Shown: positions 22,151-33,289 of the stretch, piece after piece
Numbering within the stretch: the stretch's first letter is position 1
Layout of the letters: each line of letters starts with the position of its first letter
Assembly: GCA_964016875.1 (NCBI GenBank)
Contig: OZ024733.1
Span: forward strand, 25,649,324 to 25,713,323
DNA: 64,000 nt
Reading direction: 5' to 3'
Source: Fallopia convolvulus
Taxonomy: Eukaryota; Streptophyta; Magnoliopsida; Caryophyllales; Polygonaceae
Position numbers and translations under genes: made by a program
The notes under the pieces: generated by a model
What the model was told of the DNA's origin: nothing
Seen by the model: the letters and a program-made list of their open reading frames with translations, nothing else
Databases searched by the model: none

Positions 22151-22804
22151 TGAACTTAACCGGTGACGTGTGCAGCTGTTAAGGAAAGGAGAATATCGTC
22201 GGAACAGAGAGAGAATTTGGAAGAGAGAGTTCCAACGGAGACAATGATATCGAATACCCTAACCCTAGAAGGGTTTAGCAGAGGCGGAGAAAGAGGGAGA
22301 AATTGGAATTAAGGGATAAAATATATACTCCCTCCTCCGTTCATATATAATATTGGTTGAAATCATATCACTACAGTCGTGTTTTTTATTTTTAATTAAT
22401 TAATAAAGGAAATTTATACTATAATATGTTTAAATTATTTATTTATAGTAAAATTTATTCTAAATCCTTTTTTTATGAAAATCTATTCTAAATCCCAGTA
22501 ATAGAATACATACGAGAAGAAAAAACAAATTTCTAGACAAAATATGTGTGCAATCATGTGTCCCACTTTCACTTATTAATAGATATTGTGATTTGTGAGT
22601 ATTTATTTTTTACAAAAAATAAAACAAAGTTTGTGAAAACTATGTTTATTACGAATGAATCATTTTATGGCAGCAACAAAATAAACTAGTTTTTCACTAA
22701 CATCCAAATGATTTTATTTTAAATCTACTGTTATATTTCCGAACACAAATCGAAAATTGGGAAAGAGCAAAAAGATGGAAAGAAGATGAGAGAAAACCAA
22801 AAGA
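22151..22804. other. 5' region of the KHZ gene and AT-rich spacer
   Basis: 22151-22320 should hold the KHZ 5' UTR and promoter on the minus strand; it contains ACCCTAACCCTAG near 22255-22268. At 22328 a sequence TACTCCCTCCTCCGTTCA looks like one Stowaway end, but no partner end was found. The rest is AT-rich with nothing recognisable. Confidence 0.4.
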
Positions 22805-23352
22805 ATGGATTTAAAGAAATATAAACAACAACAAAGGAAAGCTACGTGGAAAAAACCAACCAAAAACATAATAAATATTAACTTTGATGGCTCCTGCTTA
22901 TTGAATGGGCAAGCTTTTGAAAGTATAGTTTCTAGAGACAATTATGGATCAGTAATTGAGATAAAGGCACAAAACTACTGTAAAACTAAAGCACTAACCT
23001 TAAGAGATAGTATAAGAGAAGCACAACAAAATAATTACTCAAACATTGAGATTGAGGACGTAGATTACAGGTAATAAAAGCTACTCAAGGACACCAAAAT
23101 TGTCATTGGAAAATTGAAATGCTCATTTGTGACATCTTTGTCTCTCTACAAGGCTTTTCGTCGGTTCGAATTCTCCATGTTAATCGGTGTGCAATGTTGT
23201 GGCTGATAAAATTGCGAAGTTGAGCCAAAGTCTCCCTATTGACGCAATCGGAAATCACCTAGAACTTATAGTTCTCATCTGTCAGGATATTTTAGGGCAT
23301 CCTCCTCCCTGAAGGGAGTGCCTCCTAATTCTTACCTAATCAAAAAAAAATG
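22805..23352 (+). mobile_element. LINE 3' end fragment (RNase H), plus strand
   Basis: Translates to IININFDGSCLLNGQAFES, then KTKALTLRDSIREAQ and IEIED, and in another frame CHWKIEMLICDIFVSLQG. These match the RNase H tail of the full LINE at 46188-50364 (VNIDGSVLLDGRAAAGG). It ends CTAATTCTTACCTAATC plus a run of nine A, the usual LINE tail. Stops and shifts show that it is dead. Confidence 0.7.
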
Positions 23353-23441
23353 AATCAGTTTATGAGATTCTTTTAATCTTAAAATACATATATTATTAGT
23401 AGACTTTTGATCAACAAACAACTAATTTAAAGTTCATATTA

Positions 23442-24100
23442 CACATTTTTTTATTAGGTAAGGAATAGGAGATTCTTTTTGTTAAGGACGACTTAGAACA
23501 TCCTTTTGCAATATTATCTGAATATGTGAGGTAGACAACAAGTGACCTAGTTTCGCAATTTTATTTGTCACTGCATTGCAGTCCCTGATCACATGAGAGA
23601 TGCTCAGAGTTTCAAATCATTGGAGTGATGCTAAATTGCTAATATGTCCGAAATTATCTTTTCAGTTTTCCAAGGACATGTCTGATGTCCTATTGTAACA
23701 TTAATAACAACTATGTTGTCACCTTCTATTTCAATTTTCCGTAATCCTATCTACCTTGCTTTCCGAATTCTATTTCGAAGAGCTAGTGTTTTTTGCTTGT
23801 AATACCGATTTACAATCATATTTGATCGCTTCCATTCCTACTACACAAGCGTTGTGGTCTCTACTCACATACCATGATGCATTATGATCCATATACTTTG
23901 AGCAATTAAAATTGCTCATATAAAACTCTTGGGAGGGCCTTTTACAATGTTTTTGTCCTCTTGCTCGTCGAATCTTGGGTCTTATTCTCTTATTTTTGTC
24001 TACATCATTTTCATTCCATGTTTTGGTTTTTTTTCCACGTTAATATTTGGTGTCTGGTATATTTTGCTAAATCTAGTATAAAATCGTTGGGGATTTGTTG
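23442..24100 (-). mobile_element. LINE 3' end fragment (RNase H), minus strand
   Basis: The minus strand carries the same 3' tail (CTCCTATTCCTTACCTAATA plus A-run) and translates to KQKTLALRNRIRKAR and GLRKIEIEGDNIVVINVT. It is of the same family as the plus-strand copy at 22805-23352, arranged tail to tail about 90 bp away. It is degenerate, and the left limit in coding terms (near 24100) is approximate. Confidence 0.65.
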
Positions 24101-24907
24101 AAATACTAGTTTTTTTCTTTGGTGCGATAAATATCACCAAATAGTAGCTAATTCGGTGAAATCTCTTATTCCTAATAGTTGTCTTAGCTCTCCAATAATA
24201 TTAGAAGGTGTTTTGATCCTAGAGTCATAATTGTGCAAGGTTTGTTCCGTCTTTGCATTAAGTTTCATAGTTATCCAGGGGTATGTGGTCATTTTACGAA
24301 CATGTGATTAATGTCTTCTTATGTGCAAAAACATATCATACAGCAGCCCGGAGAAGTGGGTACATGTTTTTTTCGTATGTCAAAAAACAACAAAAGGAAT
24401 TTTCCAAAAAAATATTCAAAAATCCACATTTGTTAATTTTTTTCATCAACGCCTGTTATTTGTGTATGTTTTTTTGCTACATCTTTTAGGTTTGAGTCAG
24501 GTTAAAACCATTTATATAATGATAGATAAATCTGTATTGATGCTTTATTATACTACCCTTTGTCCTCGTCAACTCTAGTGTGGATGAAGTCGCATTTCGA
24601 TGCCTGCAAATCTGGGCATCAATCGTTAGTTTGTATGCAGTTGTCATTTGTCAATCCTAACCCTGATGGCAACTAAATATATACAGTATTTTTTACAGAT
24701 ATAGAGTAAAAATGTATTTCATCACCAGATTGACAAAAGAATTCGCGCCATTAGTAACAAGGTCAAATAATAGACATGCATCGCTCCGTGTCAAATTTTA
24801 CAAAATCACAAAAGGTTGACAGTAGACATAGATATTAGCTAACAATGAGACTAGGAGTTAGAACGCCTACAACTCTATACATGAAGTAATAAAAAACCAC
24901 CTTCAAC
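24101..24907. other. spacer and 3' flank of the NSE4 gene
   Basis: AT-rich, no gene supported. The right part should include the NSE4 3' UTR on the minus strand. A TTTATT (AATAAA on the minus strand) near 24544 is a possible distal poly(A) signal. Confidence 0.35.
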
Positions 24908-27869
24908 TTAATTAATCAAAAGCTTTCGCTTCTTTCCTCTAATAGTGGTATCTTTGGATTCGCAACCATCAGCATCAGGTGAATCTTGAACAAACGCTTG
25001 TTCTTGAATCACAAGACCTCGGTTTCTTGTACGTTTCCGGATTGGGGTTGAGGAGGACATGGCAGCTGCTTCTTGTTCAGCAGAAGCTGCATCTTGTGAA
25101 GGATTGAATGATCCTACATCAGTTGTTGGTTGCCTGTGGGGCATCAGCTCCTCCCCTTCTTCAACAGAATCCAGCATTAACTGCATTTTTAATAGAAGCA
25201 CATGAAACTTTCAACCAGATTGTACCAGGAAAAGAAATGGCATTGTCAACATGTTTACAAAGTCTTATTAGAACCAGAAATAGTACTCTTTCATTATGAA
25301 TATGATTAGACAAAGGCAGTATTGAGCAACAAAGCAAGAATTCAGCATCTATATATGAAATTTGAGGGAGAAAGCAAATGCATTCTTATGCTTAAAAATC
25401 AAGCGCAGCAGACCTATTGGAAACACTTTTCATAGGATGTTAGAAGATCCTTTAGTGCATCTGTTATATGCCATACATGAGCAGCCAAACTTTTAAGAGA
25501 TCACATTCAGATTATACCTATGGAATGAGATGTCTATAAAAGTAAACTTGTGAACAAAAAGAGCATATACAGAAATCATTTTGAGAGGAATTCTAGGGGA
25601 CCTTTCCTATAAATCCCTGAACCAGTATTTGTATAAGATGGGGTTAGGGCACATATGAATGGCAGTACCAGAATGATATTCATATGATTGAGCATTGATA
25701 TTCCTTTAGTTCAAAAAAACAAGAAAAATTATATTCCATGCAAGGCCATCAGAAAGAATTAACACATCTAGACTATAATTTGAAATACCTTCCAATCTTT
25801 GAAGTCAAATCTGAAGACAAAGTGACTGTAGGCAACTTGCCCAGATGCTACAGCATTAGCAGCAGGTGCATTCTTTGGAACTGTCAAAACATTACATGAA
25901 CATGAGAACATAGATATTCCTAAAAATTAGTCAAGTATAACCATGATCAGGTTTAAGAGTAGGGTAGAAAGTTGTGATCTTACCAACAAAATGGTTTCCA
26001 TCCTCATCCACATTAATTTGAGCCCTACCATCTTTCACCAAAAATGATAAAGCAAACAAGTTTTCCACAGTTTGGGCAAAATAATTCCTGTTCAGAATCA
26101 GATTCTCCAATTGAACCTTTCTATATTTCTTCAAAACATTAAACATTGTGGCCATATTCTTATCAGTATCAGTCATTTCTTCCTTCTTGTTACTGAGCTG
26201 CAAAACCAATAAACCATGTGTTAAAATGCATGTTGATTGACTACCACCTACATGCTGTACAAAATATTACACAATGGCAAAACAGTAGTGTCATACAGAA
26301 AGTGAAACTAGCCACTATGGCATTCATCTAACCAGGAACCAAAAGGGCAAAAAAAACCTAGGTAAATGGTAGAAAGATGCACCATCTTTTTCCAGAATCA
26401 TAAAAGCCACATTTACACTTCAAAATATTCTATCTAGTAAAGTAGACTTGGCTGAATGGACGACTAACTAAATTTTTGAACAATAATAAGCAGCATGGCA
26501 TTGATATCATACCTCTTCAGGTCGTTCTTTCTCTGCAGACCTATCATGTCTTGTTCGAACACCAATCTTTCGCTGTTTCTTCTTAAAATCAACATTCATA
26601 GGTCCCAACCTGCATAACATGCAAACAGAAAAGTGTAAGAAACTACTGAAATTACAAAAGGACAAAAGAAAAGATGCCAGTAGCTATTACATGGTACAGC
26701 ATCCTGAAGCCCTCTTAAGAATATGTGAGACAGAGAGGCCAACTTCCTTCCAGAGTATGGTGTATCCAGAAACCTCCGTACTACCATTTGCTATGTCTTG
26801 CTGAGAAAAGTTTCTAATCAATGAGTTTATAAAATCTCCTGGGGTTACTCCATCACTTTTATGTGCCTTAACAGTGGTGAGTAAATTGTTAGTAATATCC
26901 AACAATGCTTCTGCATCAGCAACTTGCTCCCTTGGTTTGTGAACTGAAATTTCAAGTACAAAGAAAAGATGGACAATAAGCCAAAGATAACAGCACCATA
27001 TAATGAATTGTCATCAAAAACTATTTTCTACAGGTTTAAAATCCAACAATCCAAAATCCTCTGGGCTTTATCAAACTACAAATGGTGCTTTGGTAAAGTG
27101 GAAAATTATTTGTCATGCGTTGGTTTGACAACAGAAGTATTTGTAGTTTTGAAACTCAGTGCCAAGTAGATATTTAACTTGATACGTCTTCAACACTCAT
27201 CACACTCTAATCACAATAAGAACACTTTAAAAATTTAAACCTTTACTTGGGTCTCATTTGGCACAATGTCAATATTTACAATGGGATTATAAACTTTTAC
27301 CTTGCTGATGCAAAGCCTGAACTTCATTGATGATGGAATCGAACTTATCAGAGCCAGGTTTGTATATTTCCTCCCTTTCCTCTGCACATTCACAATTTAA
27401 AATCATCATGAGACATACAAAGACAGAAAAACAATGATATAAGCGAGCAATTAAATGAATCATGACTCAGTAACTATACCAGAAGTATGTATATGGGGGG
27501 AAAACACAAATCGAAAACCAAATGATAAAAAGCACTTCAATTTCATTCAAATTCAAATCCAACCAAAGGATAATTAACTGTTAACAAGGCAAACAGCGAA
27601 CCATTAATTAGGTTCTTGACATCAAGGAATCTGCGTCGAATGGCTCTCCTCTCAGCAACATCTTGTTCCGGTACATTCTGCTGCTCCTCGTGGCGAGCAT
27701 TCTGTGACTGTTGATGTTCCCGTCTTCGTTGTGGGGGCTGATTTTGATGTCGCTGTTGCTGTTGTTGAGGAACGGTGTCGTTGGAATCGACCACGCTTCG
27801 AGCCATGGCAGTTTTCCGGCGCCCATCCTCACGGTTCGAATTTGGCTCCGCTTTCAATCCTCTTGCCAT
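24908..27869 (-). CDS. NSE4: NSE4, kleisin subunit of the SMC5/6 complex, 425 aa
   Basis: NSE4 bridges the SMC5 and SMC6 heads in the nuclear SMC5/6 complex, which acts in DNA repair and chromosome stability and works with NSE1 and NSE3. Seven exons on the minus strand: 27869-27602, 27381-27301, 26943-26691, 26609-26513, 26197-25984, 25880-25789 and 25180-24908. All junctions are GT/AG and phases match (1278 nt). The first true ATG (27869) has a strong context. The N-terminus is Gln/Arg-rich, then RRAIRRRFLDVKNLI and the helical LLDITNNLLTTVKAHKSDG block. The C-terminal winged-helix (Nse4_C) spans about 235-345 with LSFLVKDGRAQINVDEDG and FVFRFDFKDWKLM. The tail is Ser/Arg-rich and ends KRKLL-type basic, a possible nuclear signal. 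NSE4A versus NSE4B cannot be decided. Confidence 0.95.
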
Positions 27870-27946
27870 GGGCGAAGTTGCAATCAGAAAGTGCAAATAC
27901 GGCACAGATGTGAATCAATCGAAGTCGGAAAACCCTCAACCTAAAA

Positions 27947-27955
27947 AAACCCTAA
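27947..27955. promoter_or_regulatory. telo-box upstream of NSE4
   Basis: AAACCCTAA lies 78 bp before the NSE4 ATG. Telo-boxes are common near the start sites of plant growth and replication genes. Function here is inferred. Confidence 0.45.
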
Positions 27956-29694
27956 TTTTGAGATAAGGGAATTTGAAACGGTTTAAGGGGTTAAAAAAAT
28001 AATCTGCCGGAGTGTTTATATGCGAAAAAATTAAGGTTCTAGGATGAAGGAGGGAAAATTCCCGCTCTATTAATGGTATATATTTCGTTTTCCCCTTTGG
28101 GAGTCCCGCTCCGCTCCCGCTTGAACTTTCCTCTTGTGAGCTGTGAAAATTTTGAAACGTACCGAGCAAGCTTGGCACAATTTTCATTTGAGTGAAAAAG
28201 GTAAAATGAAAAAAAAAAAAAAAGTATAAAAATGTAAAAATGAATACAAAACAAGATGGTGGTTTTGGACGTGTGTACTTACATTTACAGTTACAGCTGC
28301 TTAAGAGAAAAGGGATTTTTAGTATCTTAAAAAATGTAAAAAGTAGAGAGATTTGTACGGATTTAAAAAGTATTAAAAGTGGTTTTTGGGTAAAAAGAGC
28401 TTTTGTATGTAAAGTGAAACAATAAATGGACATTTCGCTAGTTGAATTTCTATTTTCCGGTTTGGCTAATGTACACAATAACTTTGTTAATTTCGGAACG
28501 GGTGATCAAGGCGCCCCGGTCAGAGTGTACAAGCGCCCCGCTTTTTTAATTCCGGTATATACAACCGCTACTAAAAAAAATTCAAAATTAAAATTCAGGG
28601 ATGCAGTAGCGGTGGCCGATTCCGGCGCAATCTACTAACTAATTAAAGCAGTAAGACTTCAAGCCTTCCGCTTCTGCCACCTGTCATTTATTCAGCCATA
28701 ATTTTTTTCTTTTTTTATTTACAAAATTCTACCACGTTCTCAATAAACTGAATCAAATTCTATCTTGTAACCGGTGAACTGCACCTCAAACCCTCAGAAT
28801 TTCTCTCTCACCTCTATTCTTCTTGCCCCAATTCCCTCTTCTCGAACTCTCCTGATGCTCCATGAAATATTTAATTCCCTCAAATTGAGTTTTGTTTGTC
28901 TCCTTGTCCTAATTCCCTCAAATTCTATTAGTACAAGACCAAGGTCGTGCTTCAGGAATCGGGTTCGAACAAAGCAAGGGCTATCAACAAGCATCAATCC
29001 CTTTGGAATTTAATTCAATTCCTTCTCTTGCTTCAACTTCATCAGCAGGGTAATTTAATTCTTCAATATTTCAGCTTCTGCCGCCGTAAAAAAACACTCT
29101 CCTCTTCTGTTCTTTCTAATCTCTCAATATTCAAGTTTGGAGATACAAGCTTAAAAGGTATTATCATATAGATTTGGTATTTAATTGAGTAATTGTTTGC
29201 TTATTTGGTATTTGTTTTACTCTGTGTTATTGCTGAAAACTGAAAATTGTTCGGTTTCTCCATATACTGATATCTCGCAGTTTGGTGTCTATTTAAGTGG
29301 TTCCTTTTATGAAATTGGATTAAGTTGTTTGCTATTTGTTTTAATCGATGTTTTTGCCGTAGTAACGCAATGATTTGGCATATTATTGTTCGATCGGTGG
29401 TTTGTTTTTTTGTCTTTTGTGCATTCCAATTCATTGTTCGGTATCGTTTGGATTTTAACCACCGAAACTCTTTTTCTTAGTAGGTGAGTTTGTTCTCCAA
29501 CCATGGAACTTTTTCTCTAACCGTAACTCATTCTTCACTTTCCCAGATCCGCACTCTTCACAATTCCAACCTTTTTGGCTCCAATAGGATGCACCGCTGA
29601 CCGTTGCTCCCACCACCTTTATTCGATGCTACAAAATCACGCATTCACTCTCCTCACTAGCGATTGAATCGACCCTGAGATCGTTTCCGTCGCC
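27956..29694. other. NSE4 promoter side and spacer
   Basis: No gene is supported in 27956-28650. From 28770 the plus strand becomes C/T-rich (CTCTCTCACC, TTCCCTC repeats), like a 5' UTR leading to the small candidate exon at 29695. Confidence 0.3.
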
Positions 29695-30118
29695 ATGGAC
29701 GTCCTCAACTTGCCAAATCCCTCAAAGGTACCCTTTCTCTCCATAAAGTGATGTTGCTTTGCTTGATGGTTTACAAAGACAGAGAAGTGATGACAGTTGT
29801 AAGGATTGAATTTGGGTTCAGGGAGATGCTTGATTGTCATCACAAGGCACCAATCGGGGTTAATGCGCATTAGGCTTGTCTTATTTGTTCGATGAACCCT
29901 ATTTTTTTTTTTTGCATGTTTGCAATGGCTTCAGTCTTTTGGTTATGATTACTCACGTTTATTTTTCTTATTTGTGTCCTCTGATCTTCGTTGCCATTGT
30001 CTCCTCTGCCCCCTCACTTTTGCTGACTAATTTACGCCCGTTGTTTGATAAAGCAAACAGGTTAGCACAAATCCTCGGCTACCTTGCTCCTCGAGACCTC
30101 CGAGCTCAAGTTGAAGCT
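29695..30118 (+). pseudogene. possible gene 5' fragment, unrecognised
   Basis: An ATG at 29695 in good context reads MDVLNLPNPSK and meets a GT donor at 29728. A T-rich stretch then ends AAACAG at 30060. The next block, in another frame, reads RLAQILGYLAPRDLRAQ. Joining the two at those sites gives a stop, so no working model could be built. It may be the broken 5' end of a gene interrupted by the transposons that follow. I do not recognise the product. Confidence 0.2.
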
Positions 30119-30288
30119 AGTACTAAACTCTTTTCCTTTCTATCAATTTTCTCTAATTTCTTTTTACTTGACCAATTGTATCAATGATTAGATCATATTG
30201 TTGGATGTTTAGATTTTGTGCTGAGAACTGAATTTGCATCGTTTGAAGGAAAATGTGAGAAGATATTGATAGTCATCAGTGGCGAATC

Positions 30289-30988
30289 CAGGATCAACTG
30301 GATGGGGGCCGAACTTTGAAGAAGCCTAGTAAAAAAAAAAATTCCGAACAAGTCATATTATTTTAAAGATTGTGTACAATATAACAATAAATATAGTTTG
30401 ACATAAAAAAGAAAGATTAAACCTACAAATCAAACTATAATTGACTTTTTGTGCAAAATAATTGACATCTACGAATAATTAAACTTTGAAAACAATTCAA
30501 ATTAGCTTCGTTTCAATAGTTACAACTTACAAACACATTCCTCTCGATAAATACCACCTAACTATTTCGACCAAAAAAAATACCACCTATCTATCATCAA
30601 AAATTTATCTTCCTTTTTGTTTCTCAATCACTAATTAAAATTGAAGATTTTTTGACATTTTTATAGATAACATACTTTTTTTTGATGTAATACAATTTCA
30701 TTTAATCAACTTTAAAATATAATTAAAAATTATACAAATTAAATAATATTTGTCTTTTTCAAAAAAAAAATAACATTGTCTTTTTAAAAAATATAAATAT
30801 AAAATTTATCTTTATTTATTTTTTGAAATGTTCTTATTATTAGCCTATAATAAATTTATGGGCTTACTACCAAAAAAGAATAAATTTATGGGCTTATGTA
30901 AGTTCACCTTTGGGCGTTCGGCCCTTCAGCATCTCTTTCTCATTTTGATTGTGCAATCAATGTCTTTTTCCTTTTTATTATTTTCTAA
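30289..30988. other. AT-rich spacer, possible single end of a hAT-like element
   Basis: CAGTGGCGAATCCAGGATC near 30289 resembles the common plant repeat terminus CAGTGGCGGATCCAG (compare 38238). No opposite end was found. The rest is AT-rich. Confidence 0.3.
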
Positions 30989-32904
30989 CTAGTGATGATG
31001 CTCGTGCATACGCACGGGGCTATTTTTTTTATACAGATATATTAAGATATTTTATATTTTTAATTATACCATTTTCATGCTCGTATATTTATCTTAATTT
31101 ATTTATAAAAATTTTAAATGTGTTTTATGATGCAAAACTATTTAAAAAGTAAGCATTTGATAATCTTACATTCTTCTTAGATTAAAATTAATAATGTAAA
31201 CCGAGATTATATGGTTCCATTGTTAATGTTTGAATATATGGCTATTTTCATAATACGTGCCTAATGTAATTTTTTGAAACTATTGTCCCATGTAATAATT
31301 AAATTATCTCAATTATAATTCTTCCCAAGTACTATAAACCATGTAATTGCAATTAACATACATAAATATATATAAAAAAACAAATTCTAAATAGTTTAGG
31401 TTTTTTTCTTTTACTTTCAATGTTTTTTTTCTTTTTCATTTGGATAAATAGAGTAACATAATCCCATTAATATAGTTTGGTTCTTATTTGTGAATAGAGT
31501 ATCATTGCATTTTGTACGCTGAAAATTTCTCATAATATATCTTTTATCGGTGAGAAAATTATACAACAAATTAATTAAACCAAAATAAGTATTTTCTCCT
31601 TTCACAAATATAATTTACCTCGAATTTGATAAATTTGAAAATGTGTAATATTTTTCTTATTGTTTCCTTAAGTTTGAATTGTTATCGTCATTAGTTACCT
31701 AATATAAACATTTGCAACATATATCCTTTGGTTTATAAAAACTTAAACCTAATCTTATTTTTCACTTGATTATCTTTCACATTGCTTCATTATTCTTTTA
31801 TTATATTTTAGAGGCTAAAACCATTTACAAATTACTAAAAATAGCTCATGAATTACGTACGACCAATGATGGAGCTTAAAATATTTTCCAACAAATATAT
31901 TCACAATATATGTGATAAAGTAATTCACACATTATGCAATAAAACATACATATGGTTATTATCTTGGTGTATTGGCCAACAAAGATATTGGTTCAAACTA
32001 AATATGGTCATCAATACCATTTAGGAATAGTGTGAAAAAGAGGTTGGACATTGTAGATGATGTAGTATAGGTTTGAGTTTTGAGTTGTTGTTCGTCTTGT
32101 GTACCTCAGATTATAATGCTACTTAGAGTTTCTTCTTTGTTCTTCTAGGGGTCATCTGAGATTCTTCTTTTTCAATTTCACTACATAAAGAGGGTTTGAG
32201 GGGGAATAAATTAATTTTTTATTATAGGATTTTAGAAATAGGCATTAGATTTGAGTGTAAGTGTTGTACGAAATTTTAATTATTCAAATCTTAATTTTCT
32301 TCGATTTATTATGAAATGGAAACATCATAAACATTGAGTTAAAGAAATATTTTTGATTTAATATGAATGAAAACATAATATATACAAAAAGATTTCTCAA
32401 TTGTCATGGATTTTTCTTCATTTTAAGCTTCTTATCTTATATAATAAAATGGATTTATTTTGCAAATGGGAAAATTTTACATAATTTTAAAATTATGGTA
32501 GCAAATTTTTATATGAAAAAATGTCTATAAAATGATACCATATCGATTTGAATAGTAATTTTTTGATTTGTACACAATCATCATAACCATCGAGTTAGAA
32601 AAAACCTTTGCTTTATATGAAATGAAAAATATACACAAAATATTTCTTATTTATCATAAGGCTTTGATTGCTAATTTTTTTTTATGATGATAATAAGATA
32701 GAATATACATGTGGGGAAATAAACTTACAAATAGATAAACTAATAAGTAGATAGATAAATGTCATTGAAGAATAAAAATGAACTAAAAAATAATACACTA
32801 AGAATATTTGAACCAATGACCTATGGGTTGATGGAAAAACACTCTCACCACTAAGCTACATATAACTTTTTGACTTGTTTTTACCAATAGTAATTATATA
32901 GGGA
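30989..32904 (-). mobile_element. non-autonomous Helitron, minus strand
   Basis: The 3' end on the minus strand has the hairpin CCCGTGCGTATGCACGAG, then CATCATCA and the terminal CTAG followed by T (plus strand 30989-31018). The proposed 5' end is A|TCCCTATATAATTACTATTG at 32904. An insertion between A and T with TC...CTAG ends is the Helitron pattern. The interior is AT-rich with no Rep/helicase. The 3' end is well supported; the 5' end is inferred. Confidence 0.6.
32805..32861 (-). other. tRNA-like segment near the Helitron 5' end
   Basis: The minus strand reads TAGCTTAGTGGTGAGAGTG, like box A, and 25 bp later GGTTCAAAT, like box B. The spacing is tRNA-like, but a cloverleaf with an anticodon and acceptor stem was not established. 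Likely a SINE-type or captured tRNA-derived piece. Confidence 0.4.
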
Positions 32905-32986
32905 TTATTGTGAGCATAATTAATGAGAGCAATAAATGGTGACAAAACCCAATAAGATAAGATTTTAGATTTAAAAAATTGTACTA

Positions 32987-32994
32987 CGACGTCG
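32987..32994. promoter_or_regulatory. palindromic CGACGTCG (bZIP-type) site
   Basis: A GACGTC-core palindrome lies 68 bp before the upstream ORF and about 300 bp before the start of the bromodomain gene. It is a candidate bZIP/TGA site. Function is inferred. Confidence 0.3.
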
Positions 32995-33061
32995 TTTTTA
33001 ATTAGTCTCCTACTCTCCCATCTTCTCCTCCATCTTCAATTAGGTCTACACTGTAAATCCA

Positions 33062-33253
33062 ATGCCGCCGTTCCATCCATCTCTGGCCATCTCCGACTCC
33101 TCTTCCTCCCTCCATCCGCACTACCCGCCAACGTCGTCCCACCCTGCCCCACGGCGTCGCCCCACCCTGCCCCTCAGTTCCGCTACTCCTCCCTATTCCC
33201 CACTGTCAACTCCGGCGAACGGGGGGCAACTGCCCACCCCTGCCCACCCCTAG
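33062..33253 (+). CDS. upstream ORF of the SANT-bromodomain gene, 63 aa
   Basis: ATG at 33062, stop 33251-33253, ending 36 nt before the main ATG. The product is Pro/Ser-rich (for example SSSLHPHYPPTSSHPAP) and matches no family I know. Whether it is in the mRNA leader depends on the start site, which is unknown. If transcribed, it could lower translation of the main frame. Confidence 0.3.
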   Translation: MPPFHPSLAISDSSSSLHPHYPPTSSHPAPRRRPTLPLSSATPPYSPLSTPANGGQLPTPAHP

Positions 33254-33289
33254 ATCCGCCAGTGTCCATAGCCACCAAAAGCTACTGCT

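Noticed and set aside
22328..22700. Complete Stowaway MITE
   Set aside because: Only one CTCCCTCC-type end was found; no opposite GGAGGGAG end or second TA.
32805..32861. A functional tRNA gene
   Set aside because: Box A- and box B-like motifs exist, but no cloverleaf with acceptor pairing or terminator could be established.
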